Shown here: in pieces, positions 9,547-18,697 of the stretch
Position numbering within the stretch: the first letter of the stretch is position 1
Layout: every line of letters begins with the position of its first letter
Assembly: GCA_003427395.1 (NCBI GenBank)
Contig: BFEA01000801.1
Coordinates: 489,992 to 512,916, forward strand
DNA length: 22,925 nucleotides
From: Chara braunii
Lineage: Eukaryota > Streptophyta > Charophyceae > Charales > Characeae
Direction of reading: 5' to 3'
The notes under the pieces: model-generated
What the model was told of the DNA's origin: nothing
The model's database searches: none
What the model saw: only the letters and a program-made list of their open reading frames with translations
Translations under genes and position numbers: made by a program

Positions 9547-9696
9547 TTTTTTTTTTTTTTTTGTCTTGTAAAACCGCATTGCAAGCCCACTATCCTGGTG
9601 GTGGTACGAGAACCACTAGGATTGAGGCCTTGCCTGTGGGGTTGCTCCATCTATTGGTGGGGAGCTTCACCTGCTGGAAATAGGGTCCAGTGTCCC
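9547..9696 (-). mobile_element. Hairpin-head retroposon copy F, full-length
   Basis: Reading the minus strand: the head starts at 9696 (GGGACACTGG), then AATAGATGGAGC, then a body that folds as a long imperfect hairpin (GCAAG...ATCCT...GTGGT / ACCAC...AGGAT...CTTGC), then an A-tail (T-run 9547-9562 on the plus strand). With copy H it defines the full structure of about 150 bp: head, body hairpin, poly(A). The body has no good B box (GGTTCTCGTACC is the nearest). Confidence 0.8.
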
Positions 9697-9814
9697 ATTG
9701 AATACACTCATTACACAGCAATGATCACATGTACCTTCTGTCCGGGGCTGGAGCTTTCAGCTTTTCGTACCGGCAAATCATGATAGGCGCCATTCGAACA
9801 CTTCTCATCCACAA

Positions 9815-9896
9815 GCGGCTGTGCCGGAGTGGTTAACGGGACAGACTTGAAATCTGTTGGGCCTTGCCCGCGCAGGTTCGAACCCTGCCGGCCGCG
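9815..9896 (+). tRNA. tRNA-Ser (anticodon UGA)
   Basis: The sequence folds as a full type II tRNA. The acceptor stem GCGGCTG pairs with CGGCCGC (one G·U), discriminator G at 9896. The D arm is CCGGAGTGGTTAACGG; the anticodon stem ACAGA/TCTGT closes the loop CTTGAAA, anticodon TGA; a long variable arm follows (GGGC-CTT-GCCC); the T arm is GCAGG-TTCGAAC-CCTGC. Internal A and B boxes are intact and TTTTT follows at 9897-9901, a Pol III terminator. There is no intron and no CCA. The TGCCGGAGTGGTTA start and GGGC...GCCC variable arm match, from memory, green-plant tRNA-Ser(UGA) better than animal or fungal ones. It reads UCA codons. An identical gene lies at 21202-21283 on the other strand. Confidence 0.95.
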
Positions 9897-9901
9897 TTTT
9901 T
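9897..9901 (+). terminator. Pol III T-run terminator
   Basis: Five T directly follow the tRNA discriminator base. The sequence after it (CAGCTCACC) resembles that after the second tRNA-Ser (CAGTTCAGC). Confidence 0.85.
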
Positions 9902-9904
9902 CAG

Positions 9905-10015
9905 CTCACCTGTTTTCCTTCTGGATAACGAGGTCCGGAAACACCATACACATCCATTCCATTCTTCCCCTCACATAAAGTAAACAGACTCTTAGGGCTA
10001 ATTTTCTTCTGTCCC
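9905..10015 (+). repeat. tRNA-Ser downstream spacer block, copy 1
   Basis: About 110 bp between the tRNA-Ser and retroposon copy G. CATCCATTCCATTCTTCCCC, CATA..AGTAAACAGACT and AGGGCTAATTTTCTTCTGTC align with the reverse complement of 21024-21180, which separates the second tRNA-Ser from retroposon copy N. A third, shorter copy is at 10655-10733. Confidence 0.75.
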
Positions 10016-10160
10016 TTTTTTTTTTTTTTTTGGAAAACCTCATTGGAGGGGGTTGTCACTTGCAGGAGTGGTAGGAGCATCCCCTGCAAGTGGTCCCCAG
10101 TTGGAGGGCTCCGTCAATTAGTGGGGAGCTGCAATTGCTGGAAATCGGGTCCAGCATCCC
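10016..10160 (-). mobile_element. Hairpin-head retroposon copy G, full-length
   Basis: In minus orientation: head from 10160 (GGGATGCTGG), body with a strong hairpin (CACTTGCAGG/CCTGCAAGTG), A-tail (T-run 10016-10031). The body stem differs in sequence from copies F and H yet still forms a hairpin. It lies head-outward from the tRNA-Ser gene. Confidence 0.8.
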
Positions 10161-10241
10161 GGTAAATTTTACAATGTGTGAAAAGCAATTGCAAGTTTTC
10201 TACTACGCGGAAACATCCACCTGATAAGTTTCTGATCCAAT

Positions 10242-10423
10242 GGGACGCTGGGCCCGATTTCCATGCTAGGCCCGATTTCCAGCAGGTGTCGCTCCCCTCC
10301 CCACCAATAGATGGAGCAGCCCGACAGGCAAAGCCTCAATCCCGGTGGTTCTCTTACCACCACTGGGATAGAGGCCTTGCAGAATGGCCTTTTCTCAACA
10401 ACAACAACAACAAAAAAAAAAAA
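10242..10423 (+). mobile_element. Hairpin-head retroposon copy H, full-length
   Basis: GGGACGCTGG at 10242; the head carries an internal ~17-bp duplication (GGCCCGATTTCCA twice). Then AATAGATGGAGC, a body hairpin (GCAAAGCCTC...ATCCC...GGTGGT / ACCACC...GGGAT...GAGGCCTTGC), and a tail of (CAA)n followed by A12. Confidence 0.8.
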
Positions 10424-10492
10424 GAGAAAACGAATGAGACAAAAGAGAAAGATGATGACTGTAATGGTTCCAAGTTCTATAAAATGTATGAA

Positions 10493-10633
10493 GGGACGCT
10501 GGACCCCTTCCCAGCAGGTGCTGCTCCCCACCAATAGATGGAGCCATCCAAAATCGGGTCTGCTAATGGGGGATGCTCCTATCACCTCCATCAGCATGAT
10601 CCACGACAGGGCGATGTTTCTTAAAAAAAAAAA
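10493..10633 (+). mobile_element. Hairpin-head retroposon copy I, full-length
   Basis: Head from GGGACGCTGG (10493) to GATGGAGCC, a body with a TGCT.ATGG/CCAT.AGCA stem around the loop GGATGCTCCTATCACC, similar to the loop region of copy G, and A11 at 10623-10633. Confidence 0.8.
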
Positions 10634-10654
10634 TGATGCTGAGAGGTTTCTTCT

Positions 10655-10731
10655 CCAAGGGGAGTTTCATTCTTTCCCTCACACAGGGAAACAGACTTGG
10701 GCGAATTCTCATTTCCCTTCCTTCTTCTTCT

Positions 10732-10733
<2 letters not shown>
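10655..10733 (+). repeat. tRNA-Ser spacer block, copy 3 (no tRNA)
   Basis: TTTCATTCTTTCCCTCACAC, GGAAACAGACTTGGG and TTCCCTTCCTTCTTCTTC align with the blocks at 9905-10015 and 21024-21105, but there is no tRNA gene upstream. It runs into the long T-tract at 10734. Confidence 0.6.
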
Positions 10734-10782
<49 letters not shown>

Positions 10783-10800
10783 TTGTTGTTGTTGTTGTTG

Positions 10801-10840
<40 letters not shown>
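10720..10840. repeat. (TTC)n T48 (GTT)n (GT)n compound microsatellite
   Basis: Four simple repeats follow each other: TTC to 10733, about 48 T (10734-10781), GTT (10782-10802), GT (10803-10840). T-run plus GTT is the complement of the (CAA)nAn tail of copy H, so it may be the relic tail of a minus-strand retroposon. Confidence 0.95.
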
Positions 10841-10841
<1 letters not shown>

Positions 10842-10968
10842 CCAGTCTTTGGCAGTGAGCCCTGGGAAAAAAAAAAAGGCTTTGCAGCCTAAGAGTCAGG
10901 CCTCACTGGTGCTATCTTTCTGCTCAGACAGCATTATTATGGCCAGTTCATGCTATAGTTTCTTTTTT

Positions 10969-11507
10969 GGGGAAACTGCTCCTGAGTCACCATTTTAGCT
11001 TGAAATGGGCAAAAAAAGACGAAGTGGCACCCATGTCATTATTTGAGTTTCAAAATGTGCAAGTTAGGGGGGGGGGGGTGAAACTGCGACCGTTTTTTTG
11101 AAGCGGCACGAATGCAGATTTCGCAGCGGCCTTTTTTGCCGTGTTTCGAGAACTGCTAAAGTGAATGTCGCCTATTCCAAATGCTAGGTGTGACCCAGGA
11201 GCCATTGCCGCCTCCCTCTTCGCTCCCTTCCCCCCCCCCCCCCAAATCTTTTTTGGGGGGGCAAGTATGTTGAAGTCACACCCAACATTCAGAATGGCCA
11301 GCTTTAGCAGTCCCTGAAATGGAGCAAAAAAGGCGATCCCCTATATCTGCCAAGCGCCCCTGCGGGTAATGAATGACTGGCACAGTTTTAAGCCCCTGCT
11401 AAACGTTTTGCGCACTGGCATTTCGAAACTCACACCATGACACCCACGCCACTTCGTCTTTTCTTGACTATTTCAAACTAAAAGTGTGTCACAGCCACTG
11501 TTTCCCC
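10969..11507. mobile_element. 539-bp foldback / MITE-like element
   Basis: Left and right halves are diverged inverted copies over the whole length. The ends are GGGGAAAC (10969) and GTTTCCCC (11500-11507). Matching inner blocks, left versus complement of right, include TTTTAG.TTGAAAT, AAGACGAAGTGGC, GTCAT...TGAGTTTC.AAATG, GCCTTTTTTGC, ACTGCTAAAG and GGTGTGAC. The centre falls in C14...TTTTTT...G8 (about 11230-11263), exactly half way. T-rich flanks on both sides (TCTTTTTT before, TTTTTTTT after) could be an 8-bp target-site duplication. There is no coding capacity. The arms are diverged, so it is old. Superfamily cannot be assigned from the ends alone. Confidence 0.8.
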
Positions 11508-11603
11508 TTTTTTTTGGGGGGGGTTGGGGAACTTCGGTCTCTGGAGGCCTTTTATCGAGGTGATGGGGGAGCGACCTCCCTGATCCGCTGGGTGGAGAAT
11601 ACC

Positions 11604-12551
11604 ATGGAGCTCATGTTGGAGGTGGTCTGGGGTTTGGAGCAGGGACCCGATCCTATGCTTGATGCTCTCCTCGATCACCGCCAGATGGACAATCTTATAA
11701 GCCAGTGCTACGAGCTGCTAGCTGAGGGGCAGGTTCAGGGGACTGGCCTGGTCAATCGCTTGGGTAGCATGGCTGCTCCTGATCAGCTTCTTGTCATCCA
11801 CTCAGGAAAGGCAGCGCAGGGAGCAGCGCTGGTGGAGAGCTTGGGCGGAGAATTGTCAGTCAACCCATCGGCATATGGGCAGTCTCCTATCACTCAATCT
11901 GTGACGACATCTACAACAGGATCACATATTATCACTGCTATACCGACTACAACATCTATATCTGCAATGACTGCTCCTGTGTGCAGTACAGAGATTTCAA
12001 ACGAATTGGGAGCTTTTTCTATGCAAATGGTTGCCCCGGCGTGCACCACGATGACATCTGATGGAACCGGGGTGCTTAACAATCAATCATCGAGTTCATT
12101 AACATTCAATAAGAAGACGGGCACTCCTGTGGGCATCAAGGAGATATCAAATAATTTGGGCGCTGTCTCTCTTCAAACGATTGCTCCGGCGTGCATCGCG
12201 ACGCCATCAGATTTTAACGAAACGGGGGGATTTTGCAATCACGCATCGAGCTCACCATCAACAGTATCGGTGTTACCTCCTGAGGCGGGTGAGCTGTTGA
12301 TAGTTTTGCCAAAGGCACCACTGACACTGCCTCCATCACCTTCATCAATTGCACCTGTTGTCCCAACACTTGTCATGGAGGCTTTTCACGATTTAGGGTG
12401 GTCTTCTCCAATTAGGGAAACTGCTTGTTACCTTCCATTGGGCAAGCTGGCCGCCGGATCTCCACAGCGCTCTATCTTTCTCGCCTTTGCCATTCACCTT
12501 TTCGCACGTGGCAGCGCGGGTAGTGTGATGGGAATCGGAAGGCTCTCCCTC
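11604..12551 (+). CDS. Unrecognised open frame with 50-residue internal repeat (partial)
   Basis: The frame is open from 11484 to the assembly gap, but the part before about 11510 lies in the foldback element, so the ATG at 11604 is the preferred start; an upstream splice acceptor (pyrimidine run near 11508) is an alternative. Residues 1-75 (MELMLEVVWGLEQGPDP...) are likely helical, hydrophobic/acidic and not low-complexity. From about residue 100 the protein is Ser/Thr-rich. Two 50-residue repeats start with EISN.LGA at residues 130 and 180 and share APAC and SD...G motifs; the DNA period is 150 bp. The end is unknown: the frame passes into a T-run (12552-12570) and then 172 N. I do not recognise a family. 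It may be an exon of a real gene or a fragment of a transposon-borne gene. Confidence 0.35.
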
Positions 12552-12822
12552 TTTTTTTTTTTTTTTTTTTGCCCCAGCTGGGCATTGCTCATNNNNNNNN
12601 NNNNNNNNNNNNNNNNNNNNNNNNNNNNNNNNNNNNNNNNNNNNNNNNNNNNNNNNNNNNNNNNNNNNNNNNNNNNNNNNNNNNNNNNNNNNNNNNNNNN
12701 NNNNNNNNNNNNNNNNNNNNNNNNNNNNNNNNNNNNNNNNNNNNNNNNNNNNNNNNNNNNNNNNTTTTTTTTTAGCCAGGAAGGATTTTTTTTCACCTGC
12801 TGGAAACCGGGTCCAGCGTCCC
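12552..12822 (-). mobile_element. Hairpin-head retroposon copy J, interrupted by a gap
   Basis: The reverse-complement head CACCTGCTGG...CCAGCGTCCC is at 12794-12822. T-runs at 12552-12570, 12765-12773 and 12786-12793 flank it. Only the first ~29 bp of the head are present; the body is missing or in the gap. Confidence 0.6.
12593..12764. other. Assembly gap (172 N)
   Basis: A run of N bounded on both sides by T-runs, so the gap probably reflects failure to assemble through homopolymer or repeat. Confidence 0.99.
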
Positions 12823-13401
12823 ATTACATGAAGAGAATAGATTGAAAAATTCTGGAACCAATGACCGTGTGTGGATGTGGGACCTGCCAGCATTGATTGC
12901 CCTGCAAAACCAGGGGATTGACTGAGCAGGGCCCTAGGTGCTTGTGAAGCCCAAAAACCAAAAGGCCGCCTTGACTAGAATGCTGCTGTTATCTTTGTAT
13001 CTCTTCACCCTTCAAGGAAGGGCGTCAGATAGGAAGTTCAGAACTGATACTGTGAGCCAGCTGCTGCGTTCCCGTATTACGAACAATTTTTCCTGTCTGG
13101 CCTATTTGTAGGGATTTCCCCTGCTTGCTTGAATCTGCACCCGTCGNCTGTACTTGTAGTAACCTTGTCCTGGTCGAAACCCCCTGCACCCATGGTTGGG
13201 TTTGTCGACTGTCGCCGCCAACTTGCTGACTGTCCCTGTTGTCTGCTTCCGAGGACGATCAGAGGACGATAGCAGGTGTGATGAGCAAGCNGGATCCTCC
13301 CCAGGGGGCTCCAGGGAGGGTTCCTCGCGTGGCCAGGGACGAGTGGGTGAGGAAACATGGGGGAGGCGAGTGTCAGGTGGCCGGGGGGAGGACAGGGTCN
13401 C
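12823..13401 (-). other. Probable 3' region of the minus-strand LINE remnant
   Basis: No separate gene is visible. In minus orientation it follows the stop of the LINE frame. A second minus frame (13490-13077) overlaps the end of the first; it is proline-rich at the start and may be the original C-terminal tail after a frameshift, as the plus-strand relative also has a long proline-rich tail. Confidence 0.4.
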
Positions 13402-15066
13402 TCAGGCCAGGATCTCTGCCAGTGACAGGGCGTGGGGAGGGAAGGGGTCCGGGAACTCCGTGGGGGGGCGTAATGGGAACGAGGCCTCAATGTTAGTCCA
13501 GTCCTTGAAAACCAGCCTGTAGTCCCTCATTTCTTCTAAGTTCTTTAACCTATCCTCTTGATCCCCACCCCATACTACTTTTGCAATCCAGCCTTCTCTT
13601 TCTCCCCCTACCCAGTCCTTGCAAAATTCCGTTATTCTTCTCCCGACATCGCTTGTTTGTTTAAAAAGATCCAGTTGTTCTTTTGCATCTAACCATCTGC
13701 GTGTGAGGTCTAGGCGTATTTGCTGTTGGATTTGTTCTATAATCTCCGCTCCTTCTGCCCGTACTTTTTCCATGGTTAGAGTGCATCTTTGCCACCATAG
13801 TGCCCACATCACTGCCCTCCTTCCTGTTCTGAACATGTTTTCGGTGAAGNACGTGGCAGNCTCCGTCTGGGGCCAGTGTCCGGCTAGGATGGCTTGCCAT
13901 GACCAAGGCCAGGGGATATCTGGTTCCATCTTTCGCCAGATACGGTCCCACCACCTCNACATAAACTGGGCGATCGGACACTGCATGAAGATGTGTTCAA
14001 TGGTTTCTGCCTTCNTGTGGAAAGGGAAGAGGCTCTGGCATCGTTGGCACCANGGGAGCAGTAGGCCTCTTTGTTCAAGGTTTGTTCGGTCAATCAACCA
14101 ATCGTTAGTCGGCAGGCAGCGATGAGCTATCTGCCATTGCAGCGAGNTAATTTTCATTGGCTTGTGCTTTTGTTCCTTNAACCATTGAATCNGTGNCAGG
14201 AGAGAGCGGTCAAGATTCAGATGTTTGGCCCATCTATCATTAATTATATCCCTCAAGTGGCGTTTGGGTCGAAGCATTTTATATGCTGATTTGACCGTTA
14301 GGAGGTGCAGGCTAATGTGGCTCCCTCCGGGGTTGCCCCTCCATCGGGGGAGCTGCCATACCCATTCTGCCGGATCCAAGGCTAAGTCCTGGATGGGTTT
14401 ATCTGGCTGGAAGGCCACCCGTTGTACCTTTTCTTCCAGGACTCTCACTCTGTTAACCGTTGTTTTACTTTCTCATACAAACGGTGCCTCCATTGATTGG
14501 AGGGTCTGTTCTTTTGTGATGGTGTGGCGTTCGATCAGGATCATTTGGGGGGAAACCATATGGATTAAACCAATCAGGTGTGGGGTCCCGACAATCGTCA
14601 CCCAATCCCCTTCTATTAACGTGGGGCCTCTTTTGAGGATCCGATACCATTCCAGCGGGATGGTTTCAATGAGGTTTTCCAGGGATTCCTCGACCCGATG
14701 GCAGTACCTTAAAATGTCCCGCATTTGGTCCCCCGTCTTCCATGTTTGTCTGTAAGTGTCCCAAAGGTCTCCAATCCTAAGAATTCCATGTTTGACCCAG
14801 TTTTTCCATGGCGGGGCTGAACTTATCCTCACTCGACCCTCTGTATCTATTATCCACCTGTTGCCAAAGAGGGGCTGCTGGTATACCTCCTCCCATCGAC
14901 CAGGTTGAGTCCTGTCTCCCCTCCCTCCTTTATTGGTTTTCGTTTGTATGACTCTGGCTGACAGAAGGAAGAGGTGTGGAGGGGTGCTTGGAGAGGAAGC
15001 TCTTCCACCTGCGGCTGATTGGTGTTTTGTTGTTTTAGTGCAATGGATCGTTTCCACTTTGGTCAC
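13402..15066 (-). pseudogene. Non-LTR retrotransposon ORF2 3' part (zf-RVT domain)
   Basis: One reading frame runs 555 codons from 15066 to 13402, broken by a single TGA at 14473-14475; the frame is otherwise continuous across it. Order: a segment with WEEVYQQPLFGNRW and LWDTYRQTW; GPTLIEGDW; LDPAEWVWQLPRW; SAYKMLRP; then ...LQWQIAHRCLPTNDWL and the zinc knuckle C-x2-C-x14-H-x4-C (CQRC ... HIFMQC) followed by RWWDRIW; finally a charged helical C-terminus. The knuckle with its W-rich surroundings is the zf-RVT type found after reverse transcriptase in plant and fungal LINEs. The reverse transcriptase and endonuclease parts are absent, so the copy is 5'-truncated, as LINEs often are; retroposon copy K lies 200 bp beyond its 5' end. 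Twelve isolated N between 13147 and 14196 suggest unresolved differences between near-identical genomic copies. It is not functional as it stands. Confidence 0.85.
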
Positions 15067-15265
15067 ATGCGCCCTCCCTTTTGGTGTGTCTTGTGTTTAG
15101 ATTTGGTAGCGGTGGGGTGCCATGAGTACTGTTACACCTTGGTCATCATCATCTAGAGTTTGACTTGGTTTAATGATTTGTAGGTATAAAATATTTTTTT
15201 TCCAAGTACTGTGCTCCCCTTCGGTTTGCGTCTGAGTTAACTACTGTTGCTTAGGGGAAGCTCGA

Positions 15266-15267
<2 letters not shown>
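15067..15267. other. Unassigned stretch upstream of the LINE remnant
   Basis: No gene is seen. It may be further LINE sequence in another frame, but no reverse transcriptase motif is readable. Confidence 0.3.
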
Positions 15268-15312
<45 letters not shown>

Positions 15313-15363
15313 CCAATCTATTCGTGGGGAGCAGCACGTGATGGGAATCGGGCCCGGCGTCCC
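15268..15363 (-). mobile_element. Hairpin-head retroposon copy K, head plus 42-nt poly(A)
   Basis: A T-run at 15268-15309 is followed by the reverse-complement head (GCTCCAATCTATTCG ... CGGCGTCCC, 15310-15363). There is no body, as in copies A and D, and it shares their CACGTG and AATAGATTGGAGC variants: a head-only subfamily. The long pure tail suggests it is among the youngest copies here. Confidence 0.85.
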
Positions 15364-15377
15364 TTATATTGGAAATA

Positions 15378-15515
15378 AATTCATGATTGATGATCATTGA
15401 TGATCATTGATGATAAATTGGGATGATTGAAGATCATTTAGGATCATTTAGGATGATTCAGGATGATAGAGTGGATGATTGAGGTCGTGAAATAGAGATA
15501 GATGATGACTAATCA
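15378..15515. repeat. Degenerate GATCATT/GATGATT tandem repeat
   Basis: Variants of GATGATTGA and GATCATTTAG recur about every 9-12 bp, for example TGATCATTGATGATCATTGA. It thins out toward 15515. Confidence 0.8.
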
Positions 15516-16485
15516 GAATGATTGTCTACTCAACACTCAAATTTTATCATATCCCTATTTCCTGTATCCATTCCAACCAACCAATCACAATTGAGCCTGT
15601 GATGTGCACCAATCAGGCTTCTTCCTGGTCTCACAACCCAATCTGGCTCGGTTACAGGGCAGCGCTACCCACCCCAACTCCGACCATCGTTGGCCAGATT
15701 GTAGCCATTAGTCAATTTTGCAGATCGCCTTCCTCCCTCGGCAATCCCAGACCTCTATACAAAGCCTCAAGCTCCTACTCAAGCAGGTTACACGGCAGCG
15801 CCCCAGGCCCCCAGCGCCGGCCAGCATCGTTCTGGTGCCAACTCAACCTGGCCATTACACAAAAAGGCTCAATTAGGAAATTAGCTAAGCTAGAATGCCA
15901 ACTAGAAATCTAGGATCTGATAATATCAGAATCCTAATAGAAAAACCTTTCTGATGATGAAATTTGACGAGTACCCTGAGATGATCAAAAAAATGATGGA
16001 TAGTGATGAGGATGCTGATGACTATTCCTCTCCACCCCTCCCCTTCCTCCATGTACTCTCCTCCTCTCCCCTCGTTTCCTGTTCTCCTCTTCTCCTCTCG
16101 CTGCCTCCGCTGATCTGAACCCCGCTATCAGTGTGAAGTTCCTATCAGCCCCAACGAGAGAGAGAACCTCCCCATTCCTTTCTGCCTTGAAGTAACCAGT
16201 TCCCACAAAAGGTGTACCTAAAATCTATCACTCTGACCTAGTCTGCCTCCGCCAGGAGATAATGCGCCCCCATACATATCTCCCAGCCCCAGCCCAGATC
16301 AGCTCCCATCATCTGCGTCTCCTCCCTAGAGGGCAATCGCCTCCCACCTTGTGTTACCCCTGCTGAGTAGCGCTCCCTTCCTGACCGACCGACCTACCTA
16401 CCAACTAGACCATAACCTATCTGGGCGAAGAAAATATAACGACCAACACAGAGATAACTACTGATTGATGAAAAAATGAATAAAG
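15516..16485. other. Unannotated stretch, C-rich in its second half
   Basis: An open frame at 15518-15913 (plus) has no recognisable domain. A GGTTAC.-GGGCAGCGC motif occurs twice (15650 and 15786 regions), each followed by CCATCGTT/CATCGTT, suggesting an old internal duplication. From about 16000 to 16400 the plus strand is pyrimidine-rich. Nothing supports a gene. Confidence 0.4.
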
Positions 16486-16489
16486 AAAC

Positions 16490-16533
16490 CATGATTATGA
16501 TGATGATGATGATGATAAAGATTCAAATTGATA

Positions 16534-16569
<36 letters not shown>
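16490..16569. repeat. (GAT)n microsatellite, two tracts
   Basis: GATGATGAT tracts at about 16496-16516 and 16532-16568 are separated by a short AT-rich stretch. Confidence 0.97.
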
Positions 16570-16809
16570 ATAAAATTGGCGAGGAATAAGTAAGGAACGT
16601 TTGACTTGCGATACCCTAATGGCACCGGTGTGGAAAATTGACAGCTTACTATTGCTGTGATGAAAGTAGAAGATGACAATGATTACAATTTGGATGGAGA
16701 AGTCCGAATGACGATCATGAAGAAGATGAGGAAGCGAAATGATAATGATGACCACCGTCAACAGTGATAGCAACCACCGGCAAACAGGCCCAACCATTGA
16801 GCCAGGCTC

Positions 16810-18697
16810 AGTTACATAAAGAATCTGGAAACGAAACTACAGGAACTCCACAGGGCTATCCCCGACGCCTGGACCGAAGCACTGAAAACGGGCCCAACCA
16901 TTGAGGTGGGTGACTGGCTGATCATTACGGCCACCTTGCCAATACCCATGGCTGTCTATTGGGTGAACCTCCTTGGAGGCATATGAGCCAGCCCTGCCGG
17001 GTGCCAGGCTATTCCACCTTACCAGGAATGCCAAGCTTGATAAAGTACATGAAGGGCCAGGTTTGACTCGAGTCCGGACGGTGGGGGACGAGACTGGCGG
17101 ATGGTGGGCCTATGAGAGCTCCACCCCCATCAATGCCCTTCCGTTTGATCCAGTGGAATGGCAATGGGGGGGACGCAAACCGCTCCCTTTGTGGAAGTTC
17201 ACGGTAAAGGACTGTTACAAAAAGACACATCTGACAGTCGACATAACTGAGATTATTAAGAAAAGATGGAAACGGGACTCAGTCCTGCCGCCGACGAGAC
17301 TGCAAAACTTCCACTGGTCTCACTACACTCACTTCAAGCCTACCTCCCAGAGAGCGCTCCAATGAGAGATAATATACTGATGCCTGCCAACCCCAGACTC
17401 GTTAGTTTCAAGGTCCACAATGGAGCAGAAAGGCATCTTGTCACCCCTTTGTTCCTTCTGTGGCTTCTCAGAACCAAAACAGATAGCTGGTCTGGAACAC
17501 TGCCTTCTAGACTGCCCCTTGGCCAATCAGATCTGGGGTTGGTGGGACGCGGTGTGGAGACACCTCATGGGTATAGAGCTCCCATGGGACCCGGGGAAGT
17601 TATTGCTGGACCCGCCCACGACCGTCTAACACAACTGGTCCACCTTCCAATCCACACCCTTCAATTACACCAGATTGGAAATAATGATGACAGCCTGGAG
17701 AGCTCGCTGTTCCCATGAACGGAAGGAACACACGTTCGGCTTCCCTCAAGCAAAAGCACACATCATTGACACTATCCGATCGAACATTCACCAANCATGG
17801 AAACAGCTGAAAGAAACTCTACAGTCCATGACAGATGATGCAAAGAAACGACAACGAATAACCACATTCGAACAAACTTGGCTAGATCCTGAAAGGAAGC
17901 TCGTAGCTTTAGATGACAACCAAAATCTCCACTGGAAAAACTGGCGGCAAGAAGACAACAATTGGGCAAGAAGGCCACTACCACCCACCCTCAGACCTGC
18001 CCTGGGCATGGTGCCCATTTCCCCCTCCCAAAATCAAGACAGTCACGGACCACAACCAACTCCTGCCCTGTCCAATCAACGCGACCTCATAACCCCCACT
18101 CTCCCAAGCCAAGCCCCATCCCCCGCCCCGCCCCTCCCCTCCCTTTCGATCGTCCCTGTAGACTCAGACAGGGGTGACCCAAGGGAGATATCTCATCCTA
18201 CAACACCGGGGTCCGGCAATCCTTTGCCCCCCATCTGCACACCCCCCGCTATTCCGCCACCCCCGTCAATGCCCGACACACCCCCTTGCCCCCACCCCAA
18301 CCTGTCCCTTTCCTTGGCCCCTCGAGAACAAGATACATCTCCACCCCCTCCCCTGCCCCGCTCTCCGCCCCTGTTAACCCCAACACCCCCCTCACCTCTC
18401 CCGCCCCTGTTACCTGCCCTCCCCCAAATGGCTGGGAATCAGATGGTATACAGGTGCAACCCCAGGGGTCAGGTCCTGGCCAGGTGCCTGACACAGGACA
18501 CACCAATTACCTTCAAATCCAAGGGAACTAGCCACACCAACGACAGGTACATCCAGCAAACAGACGGCAACAGCACAAGGTGGAAGATGGGCTGTGGACA
18601 CAGTCATGAAGAAAAGGAGCTAAAGACTCGGGATGGGACAACCAGGAGAAAGGGCATATTGGAGTCCGGCTGGGCAGGCAGGAATACAGCAGGATGA
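16810..18697 (+). pseudogene. Second non-LTR retrotransposon ORF2 3' part (zf-RVT domain)
   Basis: A diverged relative of the minus-strand remnant, in the same domain order. 16810 to ~16970 (one frame) has LHRAIPDAW, GPTIEVGDW; a frameshift near 16970 leads to a second frame that stays in register to 18697 with stops at 17363 (TGA), 17375 (TGA) and 17627 (TAA). That frame has FDPVEWQW, a W.H.TH stretch, CLPTPDSLVSRSTMEQKGIL aligned to CLPTNDWLIDRTNLEQRGLL of the other copy, and the knuckle C-x2-C-x12-H-x4-C (CSFC ... HCLLDC) followed by GWWDAVW. The C-terminus has IIDTIRSNI ... RITTFEQTW, matching IIEQIQQQI ... RITEFCKDW. A proline-rich tail of about 130 residues (codons near 18000-18420) ends it. 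There is no reverse transcriptase, so it is truncated and dead. Confidence 0.85.
17990..18430 (+). repeat. C-rich, proline-coding low-complexity tract
   Basis: Dense CCC/CCT composition encodes a Pro/Ser/Thr-rich tail in the LINE frame. The open frame here may owe as much to base composition as to selection. Confidence 0.7.

Noticed and set aside
10311-10998. Open frames rich in Phe, Leu, Val and Cys
   Set aside because: These are translations of T48, (GTT)n and (GT)n microsatellites.
12393-12893. Minus-strand frames across the N gap
   Set aside because: They are mostly unknown residues and poly-lysine from the T-run.
16458-16797. Ser/His/Ile-rich minus-strand frames
   Set aside because: They are translations of the (GAT)n microsatellite.
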